DNA from: Arachnomyces sp. PD_36
Lineage: Eukaryota > Ascomycota > Eurotiomycetes > Onygenales > Arachnomycetaceae
Direction: 5' to 3'
DNA: 64,000 bases
Assembly (NCBI GenBank): GCA_032988195.1
Contig: JANTQE010000011.1
Location: forward strand, 620,001-684,000
Shown here piece after piece: positions 43,922 through 53,939 of the stretch (within the stretch, counting starts at the first letter, position 1; the number at the start of each line of letters is the position of its first letter). The position numbers and the translations under genes are program-made. The notes beneath the pieces were generated by a model, which did not search any database, was not told where the DNA came from, and saw only the letters and a program-made list of their open reading frames with translations.

Positions 43922-46900
43922 ATGCCGGTCGCCGCGTTGGCGTCGCTTCGCATCTCTGGGAGACTTCTGACGAAAGCACTCCGTCCAGCAGCAGATCGTC
44001 CGTCAACGAGCTTTCCCCGAAGCGACCCCCGCCTCTTTCTTCTACGATTCCCACAACTTGGTAAACGAACACTCCGACCTGCATTCGCCTCGACGACGAC
44101 GGGAACTCCATTCGGACGCCGCCTCTTCTCCACCGTACATAGCTCGCAGCCTACAAACCCTTTCTCTTCTGAGTCATATGTCTCCCCCGCGCCAAAACTC
44201 CACGACCCCAACGCTACAAAAGACGGCCGAAACCGAAACCGAAATCGAAACCGAAACCAAAACCCCTGGGACCGATTCCTCGTACTAGACCCCCGCTCGC
44301 CCAACCCTCACCAACGCCTCCAACAACAATCCTCACTAGCACATCGGGATACCACCGTCGTCCCCAAATCAGGAATCTTCCCGATGAAGTTCTTCTTCCA
44401 GTTCGTTACGACGCCGACGGCGGATACGCCCGGGACGAGTATACTGCTGCATTTCGATCATAAGAAGTATCTGTTTGGGAATGTGTCGGAGGGGACGCAG
44501 CGCGCGTGCGTGGAGAGGGGCGCCAGGTTGGGACATTTGACGGAGATTTTTTTGACGGGGAAGACTTCTTGGGCGGGGAATGGGGGGATGATTGGGATGG
44601 TGCTTACGCTTGCGGATTCGTTTGCGAATTCGGCGGCAGCGGCGGTGGAGAGGGAGAAGGAGAAGAAGGAGAAGGCGGAGAAGTTGGAGAAGGAGAGGGC
44701 CGAGAAGGGAGCGGGGAAGAAGAAGAAAGGGGGAGGAGAAGTGAAGGCTGTTTCGGGGTTTGCGGGCCAGAGGAAAGCAGGGGGTTATGCTGCCGCAGAG
44801 AGTGCTGAGCAGCGTGGGATTATGACGTTGCATGGGGGGAGGAATTTGGCGCATACGCTTGCGACGGGGAGGAGGTTTATTTTTAGGAAGGGCATGCCGC
44901 TTTATATTCATGAGTTTGCGGAGGAGGGGCAGGGAGAGGGGAAGCCCCTGGATGAACCGACGTGGTCGGATTTGAATGTCAAGGTGTGGGCGATGTCTGT
45001 GCCTGCTGGTGGGGCTGGGTCTAGTGCTCCTAAGAGTCCGAGGAAACGGAGTCTCGAGGAGTTTGAGGAACGGGCGGAAGGTTCTACTGAGGCGATGCCC
45101 GTTCGGGAGTCCCAGGTCCCCGATCAACATGCGAAGGATCAGCTCGTGCGGCAAGCCGTTGTCTCGGAAATGTTTAATTCCGAATGGCGAATGGACTCGT
45201 TGATGGAAGTCCCACTTGCAGAAGTCGCTATGCCTGCTGTTATGTTTACCCGCTGCCCTGAAACGAATAAACTTGAGCAGTACACTGGCCCGAAACCTGG
45301 CGAGGACGAACCACTCCCAGATATCAAAGTGTTGGTACGGAAACCATGGCCTGGAGCTCTTGTCCAAGATCTTCCACCGACTTCTCCCTCACACGATGCC
45401 TTGTCCTATATCATCCGGAATCATGATATTCGTGGGAAATTCGATCCTCAGAAGGCTACAGCTGTGGGTGTGCCGAAGGGCCGTGACTATAGCCGCTTAG
45501 CGAATGGCGAGAGCGTCCAGTCTACGGATGGGAAAACGGTTACCCCTGATATGGTACTCGGCCCTCCTCGCGAGGGTAGAGGCGTTGCTATCATCGAGCT
45601 GCCTACCGTTGACTACGTTGAAAATCTAGTCAACAGACCAGAGTGGAACGCGTCAGAACCTACCAAGGGGATGGCAGCATTTATCTGGATTTTGGGTCCG
45701 GGTGTTAGCTCGCACCCACTACTACAGGAATTCGTGTCCAAGTGGCCAGAGTGCCAACATATCGTCTCCTCTCCCGACCATTGTCATAATAGCATCGCTT
45801 TCGACAGCGCAGCCTCGGCAACTATCCGCCTGTCAAAGCTGGATAATGACAGGTTTCAGACCCCGAAACACAGTAATGTTGAGATTCCCCAGAGGGGTCT
45901 TGTAAAGGTCCCCGTTGAGCCACCCAGTGGAGAGTCACCATTTATCCCGGCAGAGCGCGGTCTTTTAATTGATGTCGAACCGAAGTTCATGATCAATAAG
46001 AATGAAGTCGAACCTCCGCTTAATACCGCACGGGTGGTTGAGAAGCTCCACAGGTCGGTAGCCAGACGCGCTGCTAATGTGCGTCAGGAGATGAAGCAAC
46101 CTGAATTCCAAAAGGAGCTTGAAAATCTACGGGAGAGTTTACCGGGTGGGGATGTAGAGATTGTTGCTCTTGGGACGGGTTCCTCCCTGCCGTCGAAGTA
46201 TAGGAATGTTTCAGCTACCCTTGTGCGAGTCCCCGGTTATGGGAACTATCTTCTTGACTGTGGGGAGGGTACCCTTGGTCAATTGAAACGAGTGTTCAAC
46301 CCCGACGAGCTGAGAGATATTCTACGAGATCTACGCATGATCTGGATCAGCCATCTCCACGCAGACCACCACCTCGGAACCGTCTCCGTCATCAAGGCCT
46401 GGTACGACGAAGTCCACGACGGCATCCCACTTCCCCACGACCCAGAGAAAGACCTCGCCACCGTCCTCAAGGAGCAAAGACTCTTCGTCGTCTCAGATAA
46501 ACACATGATAAACTGGCTATCAGAGTACTCCTCCGTCGAAGACTTCGGCCACAGCAGAGTTACCCCCCTCTCCGCGGCATCCTACAAAAACACATGGGGC
46601 GAGTTAGGCACCTCCTTCCACTACACCCACAACCCAGCCGACACAACCGACCCAACGGACCAATCCTCGGGCCAAAAGAAAACAATCACAGCCTTCACCC
46701 CGCCACACCCCACACTCACACCCCTCCTCCAATCCGCAACAGGCCTCTCCGACCTCCTAACGGTAAACGTCTCCCACTGCCAAGGCTCAAAAGCAGTATC
46801 CCTCGTCTTCCCCGACGATTTCAAAATCTCATACTCGGGCGACTGCCGCCCCTCTCACGACTTCGCGCATATAGGCCGTGACTCAACCGTCCTCCTGCAC

Positions 46901-47332
46901 GAAGCTACCTTCGAAGACGGGATGCGCGTCGACGCCATCGCCAAGAAACACTCTACTACCACCGAAGCACTCCAGATCGGACGCGAGATGGGCGCGAAGA
47001 ATGTGATGCTCACGCATTTCAGTCAGCGGTATCAGAAGTTGCCGCGGCTGGGGGCTTTTGGGAGGGGTGAGAAAAAAGCTGAGGAGGGTGAGGATGGGGA
47101 GGGGACTACGGAGAAACCGATGCCTGTGGCTGTGGCGTTTGATTATATGCGTGTTAAGGTTAAGGATATTGCGTGTTCGCAGGCTTATACGCCTGCGTTG
47201 ATGAAGTTGTTTGAGATGGAGGAGGATGGGGATGGTGCCGGGAGTGATGGGGAGAGTAGTGGTAGTGGTAGTGGTAGTGCGAAGTGGAGGGAGAAGAGGG
47301 ATGCGGGACGGAGAAGGAGTGGTTCCGGGTAG
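43922..47332 (+). CDS. TRZ1: tRNase Z, long form
   Basis: Single exon, 1,136 residues. It removes the 3' trailer of tRNA precursors in nucleus and mitochondria. The start is the ATG at 43922; the first 60 residues are basic and Ser-rich (KALRPAADRP, LGKRTLRPAF), a mitochondrial presequence. The N-terminal half is the inactive beta-lactamase-like domain with the tRNA-binding arm. It carries a Lys/Glu-rich insertion (about residues 240-275) that is unusually long and may be a coiled coil. The C-terminal half has the active site: LGTGSSLPSKYRNVSATLV, the metal motif HLHADHHLG (H811, H813, D815, H816), SYSGDCRPS, LLHEATFED and LTHFSQRY. It ends in a Ser/Gly repeat. Confidence 0.92.
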   Translation: MPVAALASLRISGRLLTKALRPAADRPSTSFPRSDPRLFLLRFPQLGKRTLRPAFASTTTGTPFGRRLFSTVHSSQPTNPFSSESYVSPAPKLHDPNATKDGRNRNRNRNRNQNPWDRFLVLDPRSPNPHQRLQQQSSLAHRDTTVVPKSGIFPMKFFFQFVTTPTADTPGTSILLHFDHKKYLFGNVSEGTQRACVERGARLGHLTEIFLTGKTSWAGNGGMIGMVLTLADSFANSAAAAVEREKEKKEKAEKLEKERAEKGAGKKKKGGGEVKAVSGFAGQRKAGGYAAAESAEQRGIMTLHGGRNLAHTLATGRRFIFRKGMPLYIHEFAEEGQGEGKPLDEPTWSDLNVKVWAMSVPAGGAGSSAPKSPRKRSLEEFEERAEGSTEAMPVRESQVPDQHAKDQLVRQAVVSEMFNSEWRMDSLMEVPLAEVAMPAVMFTRCPETNKLEQYTGPKPGEDEPLPDIKVLVRKPWPGALVQDLPPTSPSHDALSYIIRNHDIRGKFDPQKATAVGVPKGRDYSRLANGESVQSTDGKTVTPDMVLGPPREGRGVAIIELPTVDYVENLVNRPEWNASEPTKGMAAFIWILGPGVSSHPLLQEFVSKWPECQHIVSSPDHCHNSIAFDSAASATIRLSKLDNDRFQTPKHSNVEIPQRGLVKVPVEPPSGESPFIPAERGLLIDVEPKFMINKNEVEPPLNTARVVEKLHRSVARRAANVRQEMKQPEFQKELENLRESLPGGDVEIVALGTGSSLPSKYRNVSATLVRVPGYGNYLLDCGEGTLGQLKRVFNPDELRDILRDLRMIWISHLHADHHLGTVSVIKAWYDEVHDGIPLPHDPEKDLATVLKEQRLFVVSDKHMINWLSEYSSVEDFGHSRVTPLSAASYKNTWGELGTSFHYTHNPADTTDPTDQSSGQKKTITAFTPPHPTLTPLLQSATGLSDLLTVNVSHCQGSKAVSLVFPDDFKISYSGDCRPSHDFAHIGRDSTVLLHEATFEDGMRVDAIAKKHSTTTEALQIGREMGAKNVMLTHFSQRYQKLPRLGAFGRGEKKAEEGEDGEGTTEKPMPVAVAFDYMRVKVKDIACSQAYTPALMKLFEMEEDGDGAGSDGESSGSGSGSAKWREKRDAGRRRSGSG

Positions 47333-47650
47333 GGGGTTCATTCTATACAATTGGTAGCATGGTGGGTGTGTGCATTGTTGGCGCCCTTTTTATTTTTGAT
47401 ATCATAGATAAAAGCAAATAGATAGATACCTACATCCGTACTTCACTCAATGTATTATTTTATTGTTGGCTCTTGAATTCCGGCAAATTGTTCAGGAAAT
47501 ATGTAAAACTAGTATGCAGGTTGAGCATGCTTTTCTATATATAATCGTTCCTACTTTTCTGCAAAACCTCCTTTCTATAGACAGGCATGAGGAAGTCAAA
47601 ATTACGTACGAATGCACTTACTCACCGTATCCGACCCTTGAATCCAAAAA
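47333..47650. other. Convergent intergenic region
   Basis: About 0.3 kb of AT-rich 3' sequence between RNase Z and the acid phosphatase gene; no gene seen. Confidence 0.5.
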
Positions 47651-49651
47651 CTAATAACCGGCAGGAACCTTCTCAACATCATTCTTTCCAAACATTCCCT
47701 CCCCAGTATTCGCCGCACAGTCATCCCTCCAGCGTCCAGGGGTAAACTTATCCGTAATCTCCTTGAAAGCTTCTAGAGTGCAGAACGTCGGGTCCCCGGG
47801 GAGATGGTTCCCTGGTTTCGCTGCGCAGCCCGGGATCTGGACCGGGTGGTCGTTGTAGCGGATACGGACGTAGTGCTTTGTGCGGAGTTTCTCGCGGGAA
47901 GACGCCGGCAGGGACGACAGTGGGATGCGGGCTACCCTTGATGCTGGGGCTTCGGGCGTGGTGTTGTCCTTGTTGTTTCCGTTGGAGGATGGTCCTGAGC
48001 GGCCGAGGAGGAAGCGGAAGAATTCGGAGGGCCTCTTGGCCATGGTTGGTGGGGAATTGGGGTCTTGGAATTCTTCGAGGATTTTTCCTGGTTCCATGTC
48101 TGCGCCGCTGACTTTTTCGAAGAGTTCGATTGCGATGGAGGATGTGTAGGGGGGCCACTTTCCGCCGTCGAATGCGCCCAGACTTGCGAGGATACCGGCC
48201 AGAGATGTGTCATGACATCCGTTGAGAGCGAACTTGATGGGTTTGCCGTGGTTGGCTTCGTCGATTGGGAGTGAGGTATTTCGCCAGGCGCCTTCTAAGC
48301 TAACGGCAACCATTCTGTCGACGACGTCACCGACTTGAGCACCCATACCAAGTTTGCGGTACTCCTGGCTTTCTTTGTAACCGGTGAACCATTCGTCTAC
48401 AGCGATCTCGGAAGCGATGTCGATGGCCTTCTTGTCGTAGAACTCGGAGGGTAGTCGTGTCTCTGGGCCGTGTGCAAGTGTGGAGTTTACCGTGTCCAAG
48501 ATACCGGAGAGACGAGGGTGTGAGTCGACTGCTACATTAGGCGAAGCTGGTGGCATCCATTTTGACCAGAGAGAATTGAGATATCCCATCTTTTCACTGT
48601 CGTTCCCTATATGTAATGGTAAGGTTAGCCATAGTATGCACAGACTGGTAAGATTGAGGGAACGGGCGCACATTTGTCTGCTGCTCGCTTTGCGAATTGG
48701 GCACTTAATTGTCTGAAGCGACGGCAGTTGCCCTCGTTGGGGAACAGAGTCTCTTCCGGTAGGCTTCTGCTGACAATGACGGGTGGTGGGAAACTGGCGG
48801 TCCTTGCCTCTGGTGGGTACATTCCCCAGAGGGCCTCCTGCATTGAGTCAAGAGCTCGTGGAATTGGCGTAGCGCGGAGATACATGTCGTCGGTGTTGGA
48901 TATGATCTTGGGCATATAGCCAAGCTGGTCCACGTAAAGATGCCTCAGCCGTCTCCCCAGAGCCATGGTCGTTTGCCGGCCTCGGTCCGTCAATTCGCCC
49001 AGCGCACTATAAATCGTGTTGTTAGAAGCCTATAGCCCTTCTATTCAGCCATCGACATCGACTTGCCATATCCCTTGACTCTCGCCTTCAGGCCCAACTG
49101 CGGTCAAGGACTCGTCGTTTTCGCCAAAACGTTCCATTTGTCTTCTCCAATTGAATCCATCCCACCTCGACAGGTCCTCCTTGCTCGCCGCCATGGCAGT
49201 AAGCCTTCTCGCTACATTGCAGTACGGCCAATCTTTCGCGATAATTTGTTAACTTCGAAACGTATAGAGGGATTGAGGTCACTAGGAACTCGTTTATCGT
49301 CTTCTTGTTTACATACAGGGATTTAGACCGGCCTGGGAGTTGTTAAGATATGTAGACAGCACAATCGTAGAGGGAGAGAGTGTACATTTTGGAATCTGCC
49401 AGAGACAGGTGAGCGTTCACCTAACTACTATCAGTCTTGCTATCGATAGGGTATGCATCAGGCATAATCACCGTGTCGTAAGAACTACCCACAAGCTAGG
49501 AGTTAGCATAGGCCAATTGATCCCTTCGCAACAATACAAACTAGACACCGGGGAAGCTTACCACCTGGACCAGCTGTAGCCTCAAATTCTTCGGGTAGAG
49601 AAGGTCCAATTCCTTCTTCGTGTAGGGATCCCGTGGGATAAGGGTCGTCAT
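47651..49651 (-). CDS. Histidine acid phosphatase, seven exons
   Basis: Join on the minus strand: 49562..49651, 49472..49484, 49386..49420, 49317..49332, 49067..49232, 48672..49006, 47651..48606, giving 536 residues. The first exon encodes MTTLIPRDPYTKKELDLLY and LRLQLVQV. The 13-, 35- and 16-nt exons then supply FLRHGERSPVSGRFQN and AGLNP, so the active-site RHGxRxP is split by an intron. Next come YWPYC, GELTDRGRQTT and RATPIPRALDSM, and the catalytic HD in GCHDTSLAG. The intron 49007..49066 appears to be of the GC-AG type (GCAAGT donor, branch TCTAAC). No signal peptide is seen, so it is probably intracellular. Substrate unknown; related to fungal acid-phosphatase-like proteins rather than phytases. 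Confidence 0.82.
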
Positions 49652-50149
49652 GGTTATCGGTGGGATTGACCCGGTATTGTCTGTGTTTCTTGGGGGTGAA
49701 ATCGACCAATTGACCACCTGCTAACTGGATATAAAGAACTATCCTTTTCCCTTCTCTTCCCTTTCCCTTAGTTGTCTTGTGTGGTGTGAACTGGAAGAAA
49801 GTGAGTCTCTCTTTCTCTCTCCGCAATCAACAACAACATGACTCTCTCACCTTCTTTCTCGGTTCACTTTCCCTTTCGGCTAATGACGTTGTCAGCTGAG
49901 TGCACATGTATTTTATTGGCCAATCGGAGTATTCGAGAAATGTCGCTTGATTATTCATATTTTTCTTCAAGGGTTTGGGGTCTGAATAGTCACAACACAG
50001 AAGAAGCACCGGAATCTTCATCTTCGTGATATTTGATATATTATGCTCAATGCTCATAATAAATGCGAATAGATGCTAACATCGAAAAATGCCATCGGAA
50101 TAACGTCGTATACCCCCCCATGCGCCAGCCCAAATTTAACCTTAACACC
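49652..50149. other. Intergenic, promoter of the acid phosphatase gene
   Basis: About 0.5 kb; no gene seen. The minus-strand frame at 49503..49826 is only the leader and first exon read in another frame. Confidence 0.5.
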
Positions 50150-50977
50150 CTATTTCACCTCCGCATATACCTCCAATGCATCATACAACTTTCCAAAAAG
50201 ACCGTCATGCCAACTCCTTACCTGCTCCCATTCCTCTTGCGGGAGAGTCGCGTTCATATTGTGTAGCCACCCGCCGACAATCAAGTCGGCATAACAAGCC
50301 TTTGCTCCGAGGATGAACGGCCCGCTCGTGTCCTTCAAGAATAACTCACCCAAACCACCCAGTGTCTCCCGGAACGCCTCCAACATCTTCACCCGGTCTT
50401 CGTCTGCCAGGTGAAAGTCGTCCCAGGATGAAGCGCCCGCGCGCTTGGCGAATGCCTTCTTAGTGGTCTCGGCAGTCGCTGGGTCAAGCGGAAAACACTT
50501 GACCGCAAGCTGTACGTGTGCGCTGAAAGCCGCGTCCACGTTCACGTTGAACTTGGCGTATTCGGGATTTCCACACTGGCGCATCTCTGTTAGTGGTACG
50601 GGGATCGTGGGGTGTGAGAATGTGTAGTCGAGCTTCTGATCGGGGAAAAGGTCGCCCGCGCCCGACTCGGGATATTTGTCCTGTAGGTAGACCGCGATAT
50701 CGAAGGAGTCTCCGACCAATGCATCGCTGGAGGGATCCTGGATGATAGGGAGGGTATGGAAGTCGGACCCATCGGCAAATTTGCGGGTGGGTGGGACTTT
50801 GAGACTGGTGCGGACGTTTGCGACCTCCGGGAGAGGCACCCATGTGGTCTTGTATGGGACGCCCTTGAAATTGAGTGCCAGTCGGGCTTTCCAGGGGTTC
50901 GGCGAGCAACAATTCTTCTCCACGGGTGGTTTCATGGCAATGTCATAGAAGGTGATGGGGTTGGATGTCGACGCCAT
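50150..50977 (-). CDS. Glutathione S-transferase-like protein
   Basis: Single exon, 275 residues. The N-terminal thioredoxin-like domain has CCSPNPWKARLALNFKG, HTLPIIQDP (the cis-proline region) and DSFDIAVYLQDKYPE (the Ser/Asp glutathione contact). The C-terminal helical domain follows, with FILGAKACYADLIVGGWL. The CSPNPWK start is like fungal GSTs related to bacterial beta-etherases, rather than the Ure2 or Gtt1 groups. The likely role is glutathione conjugation of an organic electrophile, in the cytosol. A TATA box lies about 155 bases upstream. No neighbouring biosynthetic cluster was seen. Confidence 0.83.
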   Translation of the reverse strand: MASTSNPITFYDIAMKPPVEKNCCSPNPWKARLALNFKGVPYKTTWVPLPEVANVRTSLKVPPTRKFADGSDFHTLPIIQDPSSDALVGDSFDIAVYLQDKYPESGAGDLFPDQKLDYTFSHPTIPVPLTEMRQCGNPEYAKFNVNVDAAFSAHVQLAVKCFPLDPATAETTKKAFAKRAGASSWDDFHLADEDRVKMLEAFRETLGGLGELFLKDTSGPFILGAKACYADLIVGGWLHNMNATLPQEEWEQVRSWHDGLFGKLYDALEVYAEVK

Positions 50978-51130
50978 GGTGAATGAGTGGAATGCGGTAG
51001 AGGAGCCTTCGTGTGAAATGGTGGATAGTATTATGGTGTCTTTGGATTGATTGAAGAGGAAAATGGCTATGACGGTTTGATGGTTTAATGATTTGATCTG
51101 GATTGAATATGGCTTCGTTCCCAGCAGCTT

Positions 51131-51138
51131 TATTTATA
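51131..51138 (-). promoter_or_regulatory. TATA box of the GST-like gene
   Basis: The minus strand reads TATAAATA about 155 bases upstream of the start codon at 50977. Confidence 0.45.
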
Positions 51139-52463
51139 CAATTTGTTTCCTCCATCGCCCGTGAAGTCGCCGCCACAGAGTCCTTCACGATCGAGTCTCG
51201 ATTCGATGTAGATCGTCGCCAACGTGGGGCAGAGCCAAAATGATTCATGTTGACTCATCATGAGGGTTGCTGACTGGCCAGCCAAGACTTCTCTCGGCCC
51301 ACAACTTTTTCTGCACTTCCCGATCGGAGTGTTGCATGTGCTGAAGGACTCGGGTAGGATCGGTGGTTTCGGGAACGGCTTGGAACTACATTTCGGTCCG
51401 AATTTCAGCCCTTCCCGATCTTCCCATTTCATCAGCTGCTGGGGAGGAACTTAACCGGCCAAGGCTGTATCCCCCCTGCTCGAAATTGAACCAACCACTT
51501 CCAATCGCTGCGTCCCAACAGTTGGTTTCTTTGCTTGAAAATCATTCGCCATGGGCATCCTAGCGACGTTGAAGGGAGTCACCTCGTTTACCCAGGGTTC
51601 ACAATTTCTCGAGGGGCGAGACCTCGCGAGAGCCTGAAGGGTCGCTTGCCTTGTTATAATCCCCGATTTTCTGCAGATACGCGGGGAAATCGCAACGTCC
51701 GTGCCTCCCCAAATCTGAGGTTGGGGGGCGATTTTTCCGCCCAAGCCAACCCAGCTAGCGTGAGGCGGAGACGCGATGCTCGGGAAATTTATTAATAAAA
51801 AGCCATGCAGGGCTTCCGGATGACGATGATTCGCTCCATCGTAGAAATTTTGAGATGGTCTAATTTTATTTTGGGCATGCACTTGGTGAGTCTTATCATG
51901 GGTTTCTCAGCTTTGTTGGTTGCTACTGACATGACACATTCACAGGGCTATCGCCGATGCTGAGCCCAAGTCGTTGCAACTAATTGAACACAGCCCTGGG
52001 TCTCGAAGGAGTCGGCCTCGCCGTCTGCCTAAGCCTTCTCAACACTGTCAACAGCTTCTGTGACGAATGACTCCATGTTGGCCGTTAGGCCGAAAATCCC
52101 AGCCTGCATGCATGAAAAGCTTGGTTTTATTCTCCGCCCGAGGCCATCATGTATACAACGTGGAGCGAGTTACTAAGATTCGAACGCCATACCTTGGCTT
52201 CTGACGGTGACACAACTGGCGAGGGTGTTTCTGCCTTTGCAGCTCCCTGGTCAAACTAATGCAACTAAAACATCCTGATATTGTCAACGAAGCAGTTGGT
52301 ATATTCCGTGATCCCTGTTATCCCGAGAAGATTCTATATTACATTTCCCACCCTTCGCTTATGAATTGCTAGGGAAGCCTCATCATTCTCCCTATCCTAA
52401 CGATCACCTGTTGCACGCTTCCGTACCCCTATGGTTCGGTGAAAAGGGGCTGGGGAAGAATAT
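51139..52463. other. Non-coding, with a nested inverted repeat
   Basis: About 1.3 kb with no convincing gene. A GC-rich nested inverted repeat lies at 51681..51740. A TTCGAATC sequence near 52180 resembles a tRNA B box but has no cloverleaf. Confidence 0.5.
51681..51740. repeat. Nested inverted repeat
   Basis: The outer arms, 51681..51693 and 51728..51740, match in 11 of 13 positions as reverse complements. The inner arms CCCCAA (51707..51712) and TTGGGG (51721..51726) are perfect, with an 8-base loop. Confidence 0.6.
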
Positions 52464-53026
52464 CTAATTACAAACTCCCTCATAGCAGGCACTGCCGCAA
52501 TCCTCCCTAGAAGTTGCTTCAGCATACTTGACTTGGGGGCTAAGTTAGAATCATACGTACTCTGTATCACCGCATTTCCATGTGTTCTTATTGCAGCACT
52601 GCTTGTCTGTCCCGATACAGGTCGCATCGTTATGGTTGGGGCCACAGAGCCCGTCAAAGGCTCGAAGCGGCTCACGGACTAAAGTAGGTAGTGACGCACT
52701 CTTAGCATTTGGGCGTCTCGATGCTAAAAGAACTCACATCCTGCCACACAGTATGTTGCCTCCGGCTTGATCGACTTGCAGTCCTTGTCTAAGCCTGGAT
52801 TTAATTCGACCAGATTTTCAACCGTGACCCTGTATCTCTCTGCGATCGATGCGCAGGTGCTGGAGTCAACATCCGCCCCAGTTTTGATCTCACGTCGGCA
52901 GTTAATATCGCCTGCGCCGAGAGCGGTGCGTTTCCAATCGATGGGCTGGCACTCGCCAGCCAAAACTAGGCGGTTGAGGAGGAACAGTGCAAAGACTGAA
53001 AGCCATGAGGCTAAAGAGGGCCTCAT
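52464..53026 (-). CDS. Small secreted LysM / hevein-like protein
   Basis: Join on the minus strand: 52738..53026, 52561..52678, 52464..52506, giving 149 residues. A signal peptide (PSLASWLSVFALFLLNRLVLAG) is followed by one LysM motif at residues 53-93 (TCASIAERYRVTVENLVELNP, with paired cysteines). A Cys-rich C-terminal segment begins at about residue 105 (DGLCGPNHNDATC, QCCN, WKCG, DCGSACYEGVC), whose spacing resembles a chitin-binding hevein-type domain. Both parts bind chitin in known families. Secreted LysM proteins can protect hyphae or hide chitin fragments from a host. It is divergent from the large chitinase gene across 913 bases, suggesting joint regulation. The exon joins are in frame and consensus; the third exon is short (43 nt) but ends on a cysteine pattern. 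Confidence 0.78.
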
Positions 53027-53939
53027 CCTGTCTAGGCGATGACGTTGGTGATAATTAAATTCAATGAGATCAAAGTAGTATATTCGAAAAGAATGAAGTG
53101 GTTGCTGCGATATGAGATTGCAAAAGTTCACCCCTAACGTAATTTAGTCAAATTGACGGATTGGGGCCACCGCCCTCATATATTTCACAGAAGAATCCAT
53201 CGAGATCCCCAGAATAGCATCCTAGATATCTCATTGTTCCGCGTATCTGCAAAGGAAGCTTCTAAGTTGTTCATCGTGGCTATGTGAAATGTGAGAATGC
53301 CTGTCAAGGAGGCTTGTGAAGCGAAGAAAATACGAGTACCTGCAGACTAGCGAGGATCTACGGGACCAAGGCTCATGTCAAATTAAGCTACCGACGCTAA
53401 AACCAGCCACAACTACAGAACTTCCAACGACCTTTCTATCTTGAAACACTTCACAAATGGCGTCTATATTTATTTCCTGGCTCCGTTGGATGGGGGCCAT
53501 GGGTTTGCCATTTACCCAGAATCGCAACCGCATCCAGATCACTTAGTCGAAGGCAGTGCTGACAGTGATCTTCAATGTTGTCAGTGCGAAAATGGCAGCA
53601 CGTTGTAATCTCAAGTTACGAGAGTATGCAAGATGTCTTGGAGTCACTCATCTCGTGGCGTGCAGAGCCTCCATGGGCGAGCCCTACGCGTGGGATCGGT
53701 TGAGAAGCTTACCCCCTTGACGGTGAAGGTGGTATCGCGAATGACTCTCATCGGTCCACGAGGGTTGACATGGGGAGTCTGCAAGAGGTTAAATAGAGCC
53801 TCTTGGTCCGCCCTCATGTCGGAAGTTTTGATTGCTTAATATCAGCTTCCAAGCCTTTTCTTATTTCTAGCTATTTTCATTTTTGTCATCTTATTTATTT
53901 TTGCTCTCGATATTGTCGATAGTTACCCACACCTTCAGG
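53027..53939. promoter_or_regulatory. Divergent promoter of the LysM protein and the chitinase-protease
   Basis: 913 bases between the two start codons, with no gene seen. TATA-like sequences lie on the minus strand near 53178..53185 (about 155 bases from the LysM start) and on the plus strand near 53789..53796 (about 145 bases from the chitinase start). Confidence 0.5.

Noticed and set aside
44369..45367. Long minus-strand frame (332 codons) opposite tRNase Z
   Set aside because: It is Arg/Leu/His/Pro-rich with no start context, a shadow of the GC-biased third codon positions of the real gene.
49503..49826. Minus-strand frame of 107 codons upstream of the acid phosphatase
   Set aside because: It overlaps the leader and first exon in a different frame and has no recognisable features.
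52165..52230. tRNA-like B-box sequence (TTCGAATC) on the minus strand
   Set aside because: The T-stem does not pair and no acceptor, D or anticodon stems could be drawn; not a tRNA.
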